Source: Buddleja alternifolia
Lineage: Eukaryota; Streptophyta; Magnoliopsida; Lamiales; Scrophulariaceae
NCBI GenBank assembly: GCA_019426215.1
Contig: CM033402.1
Coordinates: 23,694,104 to 23,758,103 of the forward strand
Length of the DNA stretch: 64,000 nt
Direction of reading: 5' to 3'
Positions within the stretch are counted from its first letter, which is position 1. Every line of letters begins with the position of its first letter. Under the pieces are notes generated by a model. It was not told the DNA's origin, ran no database searches, and was given only the letters and a program-made list of their open reading frames with translations. Positions 20,860 through 32,451 of the stretch are shown here, piece after piece. The position numbers were made by a program, and so were the translations under genes.

Positions 20860-22182
20860 ATGACACGTACTAGTGGGATTGGACTAGCGGAGTTGGACCC
20901 TGAGATTGAATGCACATTTACTCGAGGGGTAAGACTACAAAGGGAGACTCAACCACAGCAAGCCACGATGGAGACTCCTTATACACACATAGATCCCGCT
21001 GTCCTAGCAGAAGCAGTGCGTCGGGAAATTGCAAAGCTTGGCATCCCTTTAAAGCAACCGGAGGTATCTCCACAAATCCTTATGAGGGATTACATGATGC
21101 CAAACATTCAAGGAGCAGTTGGGCCAATTGTTTTACCACCTATGGAATCCTATGAGCACACTTACCATCCCGGTTGGCTAAATCATTCAAGATCAACATG
21201 GAGTTACAACAATGATGGAATGATGTTTTCACCAGGATTGGCGCATGATTGGGATCCATCATTTGCCTCATCAACCCCAATGCAAATGGAAACCTATGAG
21301 CATACTTACCATCCTGGTTGGATAAATCCTGCAAGCTCAACATGGAGTTACAACAATGCCTCAGGATTTGACCATGTCTGTAGCCTTCCCTCCCAACAAT
21401 ATGATAGTTCCATTCAACAAGAGCCAACGATGACATCTACTCTTGAGGACCAGTTGAATGTAGATTGTGCAAGCTCACAAGCTAGCATAATAAACGAGAT
21501 GGAAGCTATCATAAAGGAGATGGAAGCTCGTAGAAAGGAGTCAGAAGCTCATAGTAGGGAAGTGGTCATACTAGTTGATCAAGCAATCAACTTATGGAAG
21601 GAGAGAGAGTCATGCACCCTAGAGAATCGCACAAAAGAAAGTGAGGCTTCCCTCAATACAGAAGTTGAACAAGCGGTTGATTTAGGACTACAATGTCTCC
21701 CCCCTATCACTAAAGATTCTCCACCCTCTGTCCTCTCCACATGTAAAGAGGTAATTGATTCCAGTGAAGGTGAGTTGTTTTTAACTACAGGAGTTAATAT
21801 GGTTATTTGTGATAGCTATGAGGTTTGTAAGCATCCAATTGATTCGAATTTGTCTTTACGCATTGATGCTTTTGATCCTTTTAGTGTTGAGCTTTCTCAG
21901 GTTAAAAGAACCAATAGTCTCCTCGAGTTCTACATCATGAACTCCAAGTTTTCCACTTCGATGGGTGAAGAAAAACGGTCATCTACTTGTAACTTGGAGA
22001 ATAGTCCAAATCATCACTCGGCACAATGGGAAGAAAGAGTGATGGAAGTGGTGATGGACTATGAGAAAATATTTGAATGGATGATTCCTTGGTCACTACT
22101 CATCATATTTTCTAGTAACACCGGGCCCTATTTCATCCTTACTTGGAGAATGAACAAGGCATTAATTCGAAAACCCCCTTAA
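20860..22182 (+). CDS. Gag-like protein of the non-autonomous element (440 aa)
   Basis: An intact 440-codon frame begins at ATG 20860, 110 bp after the primer site. The N-terminus includes LAELDPEIECTFTRGVRLQ, which resembles the start of Athila-type gag proteins. Residues about 95-117 (EHTYHPGWLNHSRSTWSYNN) recur at about 146-168 as a near-identical copy, an internal duplication. A Glu/Lys-rich stretch at about 208-245 (EMEAIIKEMEARRKESEAH) is a likely coiled coil. There is no zinc knuckle, protease or other enzyme motif. Downstream, CTTGGGAGACAACCCAAGC near 22228 is a conserved hairpin-like sequence of such elements. Gag function is inferred from position and the N-terminus. Because the frame is open, selection or recency is implied. 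Confidence 0.55.
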   Translation: MTRTSGIGLAELDPEIECTFTRGVRLQRETQPQQATMETPYTHIDPAVLAEAVRREIAKLGIPLKQPEVSPQILMRDYMMPNIQGAVGPIVLPPMESYEHTYHPGWLNHSRSTWSYNNDGMMFSPGLAHDWDPSFASSTPMQMETYEHTYHPGWINPASSTWSYNNASGFDHVCSLPSQQYDSSIQQEPTMTSTLEDQLNVDCASSQASIINEMEAIIKEMEARRKESEAHSREVVILVDQAINLWKERESCTLENRTKESEASLNTEVEQAVDLGLQCLPPITKDSPPSVLSTCKEVIDSSEGELFLTTGVNMVICDSYEVCKHPIDSNLSLRIDAFDPFSVELSQVKRTNSLLEFYIMNSKFSTSMGEEKRSSTCNLENSPNHHSAQWEERVMEVVMDYEKIFEWMIPWSLLIIFSSNTGPYFILTWRMNKALIRKPP

Positions 22183-23729
22183 AATAACTCGATAAAGTCA
22201 AGCTAATGACTTTAAAACAAGCGCTTCTTGGGAGACAACCCAAGCTTTTTATCGCTTTCTTGTTTTTCCTTTTTGTATTTATCTTGCTTGCTCTCCCGTC
22301 TTATTGTTGATGTGATTTTCTAGATATTTCTTTTCTTCAGGTTTTGATCCCAGGATACTAGCCCACCACCGTGCTCACTCCGCATCTCTCCATTTCAGAG
22401 TTGTAACACTTATCCCTCTTACATTGCATTTATTTCATGAACATTGAGGACAATGTTTAATTTAAGTTTGGGGGTACAACCTTGTTGATATAGAATTCAT
22501 GAATTGGTGCACCCTTGCATAAGAGCATAATGCGTTTGAATATCTCTACTCTCTCGAAGTCAAAGTCCCTTATTTGTGGTCAACATGTCATATGTTGTGA
22601 CTTGAAAGCACTTTTTAGTCATGCTTATGCGATTTTTTTGAGGATTTAAACCTTTGGACTTTCAATTTTGTTGACTTTGAAGTGTGTATTAATGTTGTGA
22701 AGTCATAAAATGATTTAGGCCATCTTTCATTGTTGTTAGCCTTACATTTTGGCCTTCTCTATCTTGCATAATCTCTAGACCTTGATTTGAGCCGTATTGA
22801 TAAGAATGGAGTGTGCTAAGCACACTAGAAACCACCATTCGACTTTATTTCATAAGCCACGACAACCACCTTCTACCCTAAAAGAAAAACAATGTCTTGC
22901 ACCCAATCAAGAGAGTTTAGAACTTCATATCATTTGACTTGAATATGGGTAGTCACCTTGTTTTGATTTGAATGTACATGAGTTAGATAGTGATGTTTTG
23001 GCTATGTTGGGATATTTGAGGTTTGAACTATTATGTAAAAAAGGGGATGAAATGAAAACTTGAGCAATGGGCTAAATAGTCGAGAGAGAGATATATATAT
23101 GAAAAAAAAATTGTGCTCTCGACTAGGCTTGAATCTTGGCACTCATTTTGATCATTTGGCTTGGAATTCTGTGTACAACCCGATATGAAAATAAACAAGT
23201 TTGGGGGTTGTAAGTTGAAAGGCAAAAGAGAATGAAAAAGGGATAAGTGATAAGTTGTGAAAGTTTATGTAGTCTATTTGTGAATTTAGATTGATGATTT
23301 TGAGTTATAGGCTCTCTTGACTTAGTCACTTTATCCATATCTTCCGGTCCTAGCCATCACCTAGCCTTACGTTACAAACCGGAAAGACCTTTTGATTGTG
23401 ACTTTTGCACTTTATACACACCGATGGGTTAATGAATGTTGAATTGTTCCAATGTCTTTACTTTCCAATTGATTTGCATAATCTTGTCTAAAGTGTGCTC
23501 TTGACATGAACATGGGCGTGGGAGTTCATGATTTAGGGATGGAAACTAAGATTTTGTGAGGTTTTCAAATTGTTGAATGTTCAAAAGCATCGTGTAGTTT
23601 TTCATAATCAATTTTGAAGATATAATGCTTGTTGTTGTGTGTATGAATTGGCAAATGAAAATTTCAATCTTCATGTGTGTGCTTGATTGTATTTGATCGA
23701 GGACGATCAAAGCTAAGTTTGGGGGTAGT
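22183..23729 (+). other. 3' untranslated interior and polypurine tract of the Gypsy-like element
   Basis: This is a non-coding interior. AAGTTTGGGGGTA occurs just before the 3' LTR (23715-23727) as the polypurine tract, and similar AAGTTTGGGGGT copies lie at about 22466 and 23198, as often seen in Athila-like elements. No reading frame of note is present. Confidence 0.6.
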
Positions 23730-25354
23730 TGATATATGTTATTTTTACACTAGTTTTCCCCCGTTTATTGACTTGGTTTTGATTGTTTTCATGATAATTT
23801 GATGACATATGATGCTTGGACCCTTGTTTTCTCATATTTTCTAGAAAAACATATCATTTGGAGAAAAGAACAAGAATTGAAGGTAAATCATGCATAAAGA
23901 TACAAACTGTCTGCGCAGTGCTAGAGTTTATGGAATAGATTTCTCTACCCATGTCCAAATTACACACTTCTTATACCAATGGAAAGATAAGAGGCAAAGG
24001 TACATTTCTTATGTTGAAGACAAAGATCAGATATGTAGGGAAGGAGGTGAAAACGTCATCGGAAGAGACGTCTTACGATGGAGTTTTCTCATTCAGTGAC
24101 TTGTGAGACAATTTTGTCATCTTTAACGTTTGATTTCGGCCCTAGTGTCTTCTGGAGAGTTGTAGATCTTTGTTTTAGGATTCTACAGCAACTTGAATCA
24201 GTGAATTCCGACATCGGTAGAGAAAGTTATGCGAAGTTTACCAAAACTGGCTGGAGCAGCAGGGGACGAACGCCGCGGCGTTCAACAATCGAACGCCGCG
24301 GCGTTCACATGCAGTAGCCAACGCCGAGGCGTTCAACAAGCGAACGCCGCGGCGTTCGAGGCAGCGGGTTGGTCTATAAATACCCCTTTTAGCCATTTTT
24401 TACCCTAACTCACCATAGTAGCAGCTGCCACACGAAAAAGAGAGGGAGAGGGAGCTTGGGAGAGTGATTTTGAAGGTCAAAACGTCTACTTGAAGGCCCG
24501 GATTCGTGAGAAGACGGAGAATTCAACGAGGAATCCACATCTCTACAAGAATTAGGGAGTTTTTACATCTTTATTTCTTGAATTTGTTCAAACCTCTTAT
24601 GGCTTGTATGATTTATAATTGCACTTTTGACATGAATATGAGCTAAACTTGTTTGATTGAGGCCATGGATAGGCCATTTATGTTATTTTGATTGTTGATT
24701 TGTTGGTGTTTATTGGATTAATTTTGGTTTTAGCTATGTATTCAATATTTGATCTCAATGCTACATTTGCTTGATCGCCAAGTGTTTGATAAAATGCCTA
24801 GGTTAGAGATCGAGAGATAATAACCTAGGGAAGATATAAACATTGAATACCCTATAGTTAAACCGACTAGAGATAGACTCGGTTTCTTTAGGTGGTTTTC
24901 CATTCACGTGGGGAATTCCTAGACCTTAAATGCATCCTCGTTAATCGGGTTTTCATATAGAGATATATAGGAAATCGTTACCAAGGGTAGGGTTGCTATG
25001 CCAAGAGATTGGGTGGTACGTACGTTAGGGAATTTTGCCTTAGCTAAATCAATCTAATAATCCAATAGAACCTAAATCACAATCGAAATGCATAATTGGT
25101 TGAACCATGTGCCTTGATCGATTCTCTCTATTGTTTTCTCCCTTTATTTGGTGTGATGTTGCCTTAGTTTATTTTCTAGTATTTATTAATTTGTTAATCA
25201 ACCTTTCTATCGACCGATTTAACTTAGAATTGAGTAATATAGTAGTCTTGGTACTTAGATTATAGTTGTCCCTGCGGATACGATAACCCCGGACTTAGAA
25301 ATCCACTTTACTACTTACGCGACCTAGTTCTCTTGCTAGGATTTTGTCGTGTCA
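23730..25354 (+). repeat. 3' LTR of non-autonomous Gypsy-like element
   Basis: It has the same length (1625 bp) as the 5' LTR, with about three differences. It carries the same palindrome array (24268-24357) and TATA box, here TATAAATACC. Confidence 0.88.
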
Positions 25355-25359
25355 ACGCT

Positions 25360-26465
25360 CCAGAAGTTTTTTTTTTTTTTGAAAACTCTTTTTCTTTTCC
25401 TTTTAATTAAATATCTTCCAAAGATATTTCCCGCATGTTTTTCATCTAAGTTCAAACTTATCCATCTAATGGATTCTTTTAGTATTTATTCGTAGAGTTT
25501 CAATTTGAGGTTTGCGAAGGGACCCTAGGGAAAATTAATTTTAGCTCCAAGTAGAATAAATCAAATTATCATCACATGATAATATTTAATACCACTTAAC
25601 AAGCTTTAATTCCACTAAATAAATATTGTTGCACTCTAAAATTAATTTCAATTTATTCTTGAGTTCCCATTATTTCGCAAAGAAATATTTCATTAACTCC
25701 TCTATTGAAATATCCGTGAAGAAATAAAATTAAAGACTACTATCATTTTATTTCTCACATCTTATCCTATAATGCTCAATTTGCTTCTTATCAACTTTCC
25801 AAATGACAAACTATTTTTCATATAATTTCAGTGACGCTTCACTCGCAACACTTTGGCCAAAGTTTTAGAAAAGTTGAACATTGCAAATCCATTATAGGGG
25901 ATGTATCTTATTTCTCATGGAGATTATAGATTCCATATAAATGTCCTTTCCAATCATATTTTTATGTCATTACCAATGTATAAAATATATTGGCCACCGA
26001 AGACCTCACTTTTGAATACATCAAAGCAATGTACATTAGATGCATTAGTCCACGACAATCATAGGATTAAGAATTATTGTTCCAAATTAATTATTTTCGA
26101 TAGTAGTCAAAATAAATAATTTGATTGATACGGTTCAGTGTTTCAGTCTTACTGATTACACGAATATACTATATATGGAATCCCTATTCCCATGATTAAG
26201 ACAAATCATCAAATATAGCATATTGTAGTCTTTAGCAGATACGACGTTCATTCTTATCATCGACTACAAACCATTTATAATGACATATGATATATTTAAT
26301 CCAAGTCTTTCGTGGAACATCACTTCCATTTGGATTCTCATATGTAATTATGGACTATGCCTATCTCATAGGACATTTTAATAATACTCATAACTTCACA
26401 ATATATAATTTATTTATTCATAATAAATACATTAAATAATTGAATTTTAGGGCACATCCCTAACA
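25360..26465 (-). repeat. Reversed solo LTR (family S), part 2
   Basis: This is the remainder of the solo LTR after the nested element. It ends CCCTAACA at 26465, followed by the 5-bp duplication CCTCG. It is homologous, in reverse, to 33125-34100 of the forward solo LTR. The total LTR length without the nested element is about 1.85 kb. Solo LTRs arise when the two LTRs of an element recombine. Confidence 0.82.
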
Positions 26466-26504
26466 CCTCGTACCTCTCATGGTGCTAAGATTCACGGGCT
26501 GTAC
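26466..26504 (-). pseudogene. Laccase long exon, middle piece
   Basis: On the minus strand it reads VQPVNLSTMRGTR. Across the solo LTR it runs directly into LYRVAYNSRV at 18352. It lies between the middle part and the end of the long laccase exon. The neighbouring 26505-26626 is AT-rich, does not align by eye with laccase and may be a small insert or intron. Confidence 0.65.
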
Positions 26505-26635
26505 TCTACCTAAAAATGTACTCAAAATAAAAATAATTAATGAACTATATATAAAGCTTATCAATTATAAGTTCGAACAAATAAGATCGATCTTCTATTG
26601 CATTTTTTATCACATCTCCTATTGCAATGTCAGAA
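26505..26635. other. AT-rich stretch of unknown origin in laccase exon
   Basis: About 120 bp separate the middle laccase piece from the palindromic element; the last nine bases (26627-26635) are its target duplication. No laccase reading is visible. TATTGCATTTTTTATCACA and TATTGCAATG resemble each other near its right side. It could be a small MITE or an intron. Confidence 0.3.
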
Positions 26636-27618
26636 GAGTTATTAGCGGACACCCCCCAACCTATAGGGTGATGTGCACTTTGCCCCCCAACCTATTAAAA
26701 ATTACACCCGACACCTTAACCTATTATAAATGTGCACTTAACCCCCTCGGTCAGATTTCGACGAAATATAATGGAATATTCCGGCGCATGTAAGGGTAAA
26801 ATCGTCACACAGGGGCAAAGTGCTACAAACCGCACATCACCCTATAGGTTTTGGGGGGGGGGGTGCTAATATCTTTTTTTTTAATTCAAATATTCTTAAT
26901 TTTTCAAAAATAAAAAAAGACAAATAAAAAAATTCGAAACATTAAAACAAATTTGAGCAAAAACACACAAAAAGAAATGAAAAATTTCGGAATAATCATT
27001 AAAATTTTGATAATTTTAGGAAGAAGTCAAAGGAACAAAAATAGGAAATTCTGGGGGAAAAAATTCAACTAAATTTATGAAAAAATTCATAAAAAATAGA
27101 AAAGTAATAAGAGAAAATTTGAAATTTGAAAAATTCAAAAAAATGAAAATAAGTTAGAACAATATAAAAGGAAATTTTTATGTTTTTACTAATTTTTTAT
27201 TTTTATACTTTTTTTCCTTATTTATTTTCATGTTTCCGGATTTTTGAATTTATTTTCTTCTAATTTTTGTTTATTATTTAAAAAATTATTAGAACTTTTT
27301 TACTTTTTTATTATTTTTCTGGATACTCCAGTTCTTCTTTTTTTTTTTGGGATATTTTTTATTTTTAGTTTTCTTTTTGGAAATGAGTATTTGAATTTTA
27401 AAAAAAGATATTAGCAAACAACCCCCCAACCTATAGGGTGATGTGCACTTTGGCCCCCTAACCTATGCGGTTTTCAACACTTTGCCCCCTGTGTGACGAT
27501 TTTACCCATGTTCCGGAATATTCCATTATATTCCGTTGGAATCTGACCGACGGGGTTAAGTGTACATTTATGATAGATTAGAATGTAGGTTGGTTGGAGG
27601 GGTGTCCGCTAATAACTC
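26636..27618. mobile_element. Mutator-type MITE with about 200-bp terminal inverted repeats
   Basis: The element starts GAGTTATTAGCGGACACC and ends with its complement GGTGTCCGCTAATAACTC. The terminal repeats extend about 200 bp on each side. The 9-bp flanks ATGTCAGAA (26627-26635) and ATGTAAGAA (27619-27627) match at eight positions, the duplication length of Mutator elements. Inside the main arms a shorter block (about 26640-26870) is itself partly repeated inverted near 27405-27610. The centre is A/T-rich with no coding. It is inserted in the laccase long exon, 9 bp from the Copia insertion. Confidence 0.75.
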
Positions 27619-27636
27619 ATGTAAGAATGAGTGTCC

Positions 27637-28023
27637 TGTTAGAATTAATTTGTAATTTTCAAGAAATGTGTAGAACAATCTTGATAAATGTACCTAAGAA
27701 ATATCTAGTAGTCTAAGAAAAATCTAGTATGTGGTGGACTAAGAAATATCTAGAATATACATTTCCCAACCACCTCATTTCTAGATGTATCTATTGATCA
27801 CTATAAATAGAGGTGTGCCATGCAACTTGTATGCAAGCAAAAAAAAAAAAAAAAAACCATAAGCTAAATTCTAATAATATAAAAGAGCAGCAGCTCTTAT
27901 CTTATTCCTTATTCTAAATCAGCCGTGCCTTTCATACTTCTTCCACTAACATTACAAAACTTTCTAAGCATAAAGCTTTTCACCAAATAGAAAGCTCATC
28001 ACACTTCCGCTACTACTCCAACA
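27637..28023 (+). repeat. 5' LTR of the Copia element
   Basis: TGTTAGAATT to CTACTCCAACA. The TATA box TATAAATA is at 27802-27809 and an A18 run lies at 27840-27857. Confidence 0.92.
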
Positions 28024-28027
28024 AATT

Positions 28028-28040
28028 TGGTATCAGAGCC
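28028..28040 (+). other. Primer-binding site of the Copia element
   Basis: TGGTATCAGAGCC, complementary to the 3' end of plant initiator Met tRNA, starts five bases after the LTR. Confidence 0.88.
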
Positions 28041-28074
28041 GTGTAGACGGCTTTGATCAGTCATCATATAAATT

Positions 28075-31000
28075 ATGGCGACTAGTTCATCCACTACAAT
28101 GTTCAAGTACTCTCCAAGTGAAGTACCAATATTTGAAGGAGAGCATTATGATTATTGGAGCAGCGAGATGAGGGATTTTTTTCATCTCTCAAGACTTATG
28201 GGAAGTTATAGAAGAGGGGTATCCAGAGCCACCCGCTGAAGGAGATCCGACCAAATGGACAACTACACAAGAAAAGCAATTCAAAGAAAATCAAAAGAAA
28301 GATGCGACGGCACTTCGATATATAAAACAGGGGGTAAGTAAATCTATCTATCCTCGAATTTTTAATAAAAGAAAAGCTAAAGAAGCATGGGAAGTTTTAC
28401 AAAAAGAATTTCGGGGAAATGATAAAGTAATATCGATCAAGTTGCAATCTCTTTGGAGAGATTTCGACAACTTATCGATGAAAGAAAGTGAAAAAATTGG
28501 AGATTTTTTTTCTAGAGTCTCAACTATCGTAAATCAAATTCAATGTCTTGGAGATACTATTCAAGACAAGAAAGTGGTCGAGAAGATTTTGAGAAGCTTA
28601 CCTCCAAAGTTTGACCATTGTGTTGCTGCGATCGAAGAATCAAAGGACCTATCAAAGTTGTCGACATTCGAACTCATGAGTTCACTACAAGCTCATGAAC
28701 AAAGAATCAATAGGTCGACAAATCAGTCCGTCGAGCAAGCATTCCAATTCAAACTCAAGTTTTTGGAGAATAACTCAAGCAAACTTGACTTCAAAAAAGG
28801 AGCATTTCAAAAGAAGAATCATTACAATGGAGGAAATCAAGAGAGGCGCAAACTCAACAACAAAGGTGAAGGAAATTAATGTTGCATTATTTGCAAAAAA
28901 AAATAATCATACTTCACAAGATTGCTACTTCAAGTGTAAGAGATGTCGAATCCCTAATCACTCACAAAGAGATTGTCGATATCAAAAGAATCAAGAAACG
29001 AAAAGGGCCAATTTTACAAAAGAGGAGGAGGAAGACCAGGTTTTCTATTCTTGCCTAAAAGCCGAAAAAGAGTCGCAAGATACATGGTATATTGACAGTG
29101 GATGCAGCAACCACATGACGAGCAACCGCGACATATTTGAGGAGCTTGACCAAAACTTCACATCGGAGGTAAAACTTGGAGACGAAAAAGTCCAGAAAGT
29201 TGAAGGAAAATGTGTCATTGCTGTCCGCACTAGGCAAGGTAAAAAGAAATTTATTCATGATGTTCTTTACGTGCCGAATCTAGCTACAAATTTATTAAGT
29301 GTTGGTCAACTCTTAGAAAAAGGTTATTCGGTAAATTTTGATAATAATAAATGCAAAATCATTGATAAGAAAAATAACACAACAGTGGCAAATATCGATA
29401 TGACTCCAAATAAAATTTTTCGTCTAACTTTGCCACTAAATGACCATTGTGCCTTGAAAATGGAAAAATCTGAAAATTCTTATTTATGGCACTTGAGATA
29501 TGGTCATTTAAATAATAAAGGGTTGCACTTATTAAACTCAAAAAAATATGGTTATTGGTCTTCCTAAAATTGAAAAAGAAAATAGAATTTGTGAAGGATG
29601 CATTTACGGGAAAATGCATAGATTTCAATTCCCGAAAACATCTTGGAGGGCAAAAACACCTTTGGAGTTGGTTCATGCCGACATATTTGGTCCTACAAGG
29701 ACGCCTTCACTAAACAATAAGAGATACTTTATTCTCTTTGTCGATGATTTCACTCGGATGTTGTGGATTTATTTTCTGAGTGAAAAGTCCGAAGCATTTT
29801 CTGTATTTCTTCGGTTCAAAGCCCTAGTCGAGCAGCAAAGTGGGCATCTAATCAAGACTCTACGAACCGATCGTGGAGGTGAATTTATCTACAACGCATT
29901 TATGAATCACTGCAAGGATGAAGGAATTCAAAGACAACTTACGGTGAAATATAGTCCGCAACAAAATGGTGTGGCAGAGAGAAAGAATCGCACTATTGCT
30001 GAAATGGCTCGTAGCATGCTCGAAGAAAAAGGAATGATGAAGAAATTATGGGCAGAAGCTGTTAATACAGCCATATATATACTCAACCGGTCACCAACAA
30101 AAGCTGTCCGGAATAAGACACCGTTTGAAGCCTGGCACAAGCGAAAGCCTCAAGTCGATCAAATGAAAGTATTTGGGTGCATCGCTTACGCTCTAAATCA
30201 GTCACCAAACAAAGATAAATTCGAAAAGAAGGGTGAAAGACTTGTATTCATTGGCTATAGCGAGGAGTCGAAGGGCTATCGACTATTGAACCCAAATAAC
30301 GACAAACTCATCATATCAAGGGATGTGACATTCGATGAAATGGCAGCATGGAATTGGGAAGAAGACAGCAATCAAGCAACATCTCAAAACAACATTCTTC
30401 ACCCGATGAGTACTCAAATGAATACCTCGGGACCAAGAGACCTCCCGCAGAGCCAAGACTTAAATTCGGCCCCAAGTACCAGCAACTCAAATGATGAAGA
30501 TTCATCTTCGGATTCGGAGTTTCCAGTATGAAAGGTACGTCTTTTACGAGATATTTATGAATCTTCAAATGTTGCTTACTTTGCTTGCGAACCTCAATCT
30601 TTTGAAGATGCAAAAAATAAAGATGTGTGGATTGACGCAATGAAAGAGGAAATATCCGTAATTGAGAAAAATAAAACTTGGGAGCTCGTTGATTTACCTA
30701 AAAATAAAGAAGTGATTGGACTTAAATGGGTTTATAAAATAAAATATGCCGAAGATGGTTCAATCAAAAAGCATAAAGCTCGGCTAGTTGCAAAGGGATA
30801 CTCGCAACAACCTGGAGTCGACTTCAATGAGACATTTGCTCCAGTAGTTCAAATGGAAACCATAAGAACGGCTCTCGCCGTAGCAGCACAATTGGAGCTC
30901 AACATATATCAACTCGATGTTAAATCAGCCTTTTTGAACGGCGAGCTACAAGAAGAAGTTTATGTCGAGCAACCACAAGGCTTTGCGGTGGAAGGAAAGG

Positions 31001-32056
31001 AGAACAAAGTTTATAGACTTAGAAAGGCGTTATATGGATTAAAGCAAGCGCCACGAGCATGGAACTGCAAGATTGACGGCTACTTTCTCAAAAATGGATT
31101 TGAAAGAAGCAAGAATGAACCTTCGCTATATGTGAAAAACGAAGGTATGAATTTTTTAATAGTTTGTTTATATGTCGAGGATTTAATTTATTTTGGAACT
31201 TACCTAAAAGCAGTGAAAGAGTTCAAGTTAAAAATGATGAAAGATTTTGAGATGACTGATCTTGGCTTAATGAGATACTTTCTCGGCATCCAAGTTAAAC
31301 AAGCCAAGGGAGAAATTTTTCTTTCACAGGAGAAATATATTGAAGACATACTCAAGAAATTTCACATGGCCAACTGCAAGCCCGTAAACACGCCCATGAT
31401 GCCAAGTGAAAAATTGCAATTGAATGACGGCTCGGAAAAGGCAGATGGGAAAGTTTTTCGAAGCTTGGTGGGTTCACTCATTTATCTCACTCACACTAGA
31501 CCCGACATATGTTATGCAGTGAGTGTGGTTTCAAGATTTATGCAAGATCCTAGCAAAAATCATCTTGTCGCTGCAAAAAGAATTTTGCGATATTTTCAAG
31601 GAACTAAACAACTTGGACTGCAATATGTCAAAGAAGAAGATAACAAGCTGGTTGGATTCACTGATAGTGATTGGGCGGGATCCATAGATGATCGAAAGAG
31701 CACGTCCGGCTATATCTTTTGCCTTGGTTCAAGTGTGATCTCATGGAGCTCGCGAAAGCAAAAGACAGTGGCATTATCATCTTCAGAAGCCGAATATATT
31801 GTAGCAACGGAGGCTTCATGCCGACAAAAATATATTGCGACAATATGTCAACTGTAGCTATGACTAAAAATCCGGTGTTTCATGCCCGCTCAAAGCATAT
31901 TGAACTAAGACATCACTTCATTTGAGAATTAGTGGGCAAGGAGGAGATTGCGATGAATTTTATCAACACAAATGATCAACCAGCTGATTTCCTTACCAAA
32001 GCAGTCACACTGGAGAAATTCAAGAAGTTCAAGCAGCAATTGAAAATTACAAATTA
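28075..32056 (+). pseudogene. Copia gag-pol, frameshifted and partly deleted
   Basis: From ATG 28075 the order is UBN2 capsid, two CCHC knuckles (about 28888-28980), protease (WYIDSGCSNHMT, 29085), integrase (HADIFGP, LRTDRGGEF, NGVAERKNR), reverse transcriptase and RNase H. Frameshifts lie at a T7 run (28176-28182), an A9 run (28895-28903) and an A7 run (29540-29546). Stops are at 28877-28879 (frame change) and TGA 30529-30531. The catalytic YVDD reads YVED (GAG at 31177-31179). About 60 bp of RNase H are missing near 31815-31835, and a TGA at about 31922 replaces a further codon. The integrase triad is intact. The protein cannot be made as one product. Confidence 0.88.
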
Positions 32057-32064
32057 AGGAGGAG
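32056..32064 (+). other. Polypurine tract of the Copia element
   Basis: AAGGAGGAG directly precedes the 3' LTR, the priming site for plus-strand DNA. Confidence 0.8.
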
Positions 32065-32451
32065 TGTTAGAATTAATTTGTAATTTTCAAGAAATGTGTA
32101 GAACAATCTTGATAAATGTACCTAAGAAATATCTAGTAGTCTAAGAAAAATCTAGTATGTGGTGGACTAAGAAATATCTAGAATATACATTTCCCAACCA
32201 CCTCATTTCTAGATGTATCTATTGATCACTATAAATAGAGGTGTGCCATGCAACTTGTATGCAAGCAAAAAAAAAAAAAAAAAACCATAAGCTAAATTCT
32301 AATAATATAAAAGAGCAGCAGCTCTTATCTTATTCCTTATTCTAAATCAGCCGTGCCTTTCATACTTCTTCCACTAACATTACAAAACTTTCTAAGCATA
32401 AAGCTTTTCACCAAATAGAAAGCTCATCACACTTCCGCTACTACTCCAACA
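32065..32451 (+). repeat. 3' LTR of the Copia element
   Basis: The copy appears base-for-base equal to the 5' LTR, including the A18 run. It is followed by TGTCC, the duplicated target. Confidence 0.92.

Larger units (their letters stand above)
19101..25354 (+). mobile_element. Young non-autonomous Gypsy-like LTR element (LARD/TR-GAG type)
   Basis: Two 1625-bp LTRs (19101-20725 and 23730-25354) flank a 3-kb interior. The 5-bp duplication ACGCT lies at 19096-19100 and 25355-25359. By eye the LTRs differ at about three positions (for example A/G near 19254, G/T near 19660 and T/A near 19753), so insertion is recent. The primer-binding site fits plant Asp tRNA, as in Athila-type Gypsy elements. 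The only reading frame is 20860-22182. No protease, reverse transcriptase or integrase is present, so mobility depends on another element. It lies inside the reversed solo LTR. Confidence 0.85.
27637..32451 (+). mobile_element. Ty1/Copia element, LTRs apparently identical, coding dead
   Basis: The LTRs are 27637-28023 and 32065-32451 (387 bp each). I found no difference between them by eye. The 5-bp duplication is TGTCC (27632-27636 and 32452-32456). A primer site and polypurine tract are present. The gag-pol has three frameshifts, several stops, an RNase H deletion and a changed reverse transcriptase motif. It interrupts the long laccase exon. Identical LTRs mean a very recent insertion, yet the defects are many, so it was probably mobilised in trans by an intact relative, or some defects are assembly errors in homopolymers. 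Confidence 0.92.

Noticed and set aside
27421..27618. Possible separate small repeat next to the Copia element
   Set aside because: It is the right terminal arm of the Mutator-type MITE starting at 26636, as its complement is at the left end and the 9-bp flanks match.
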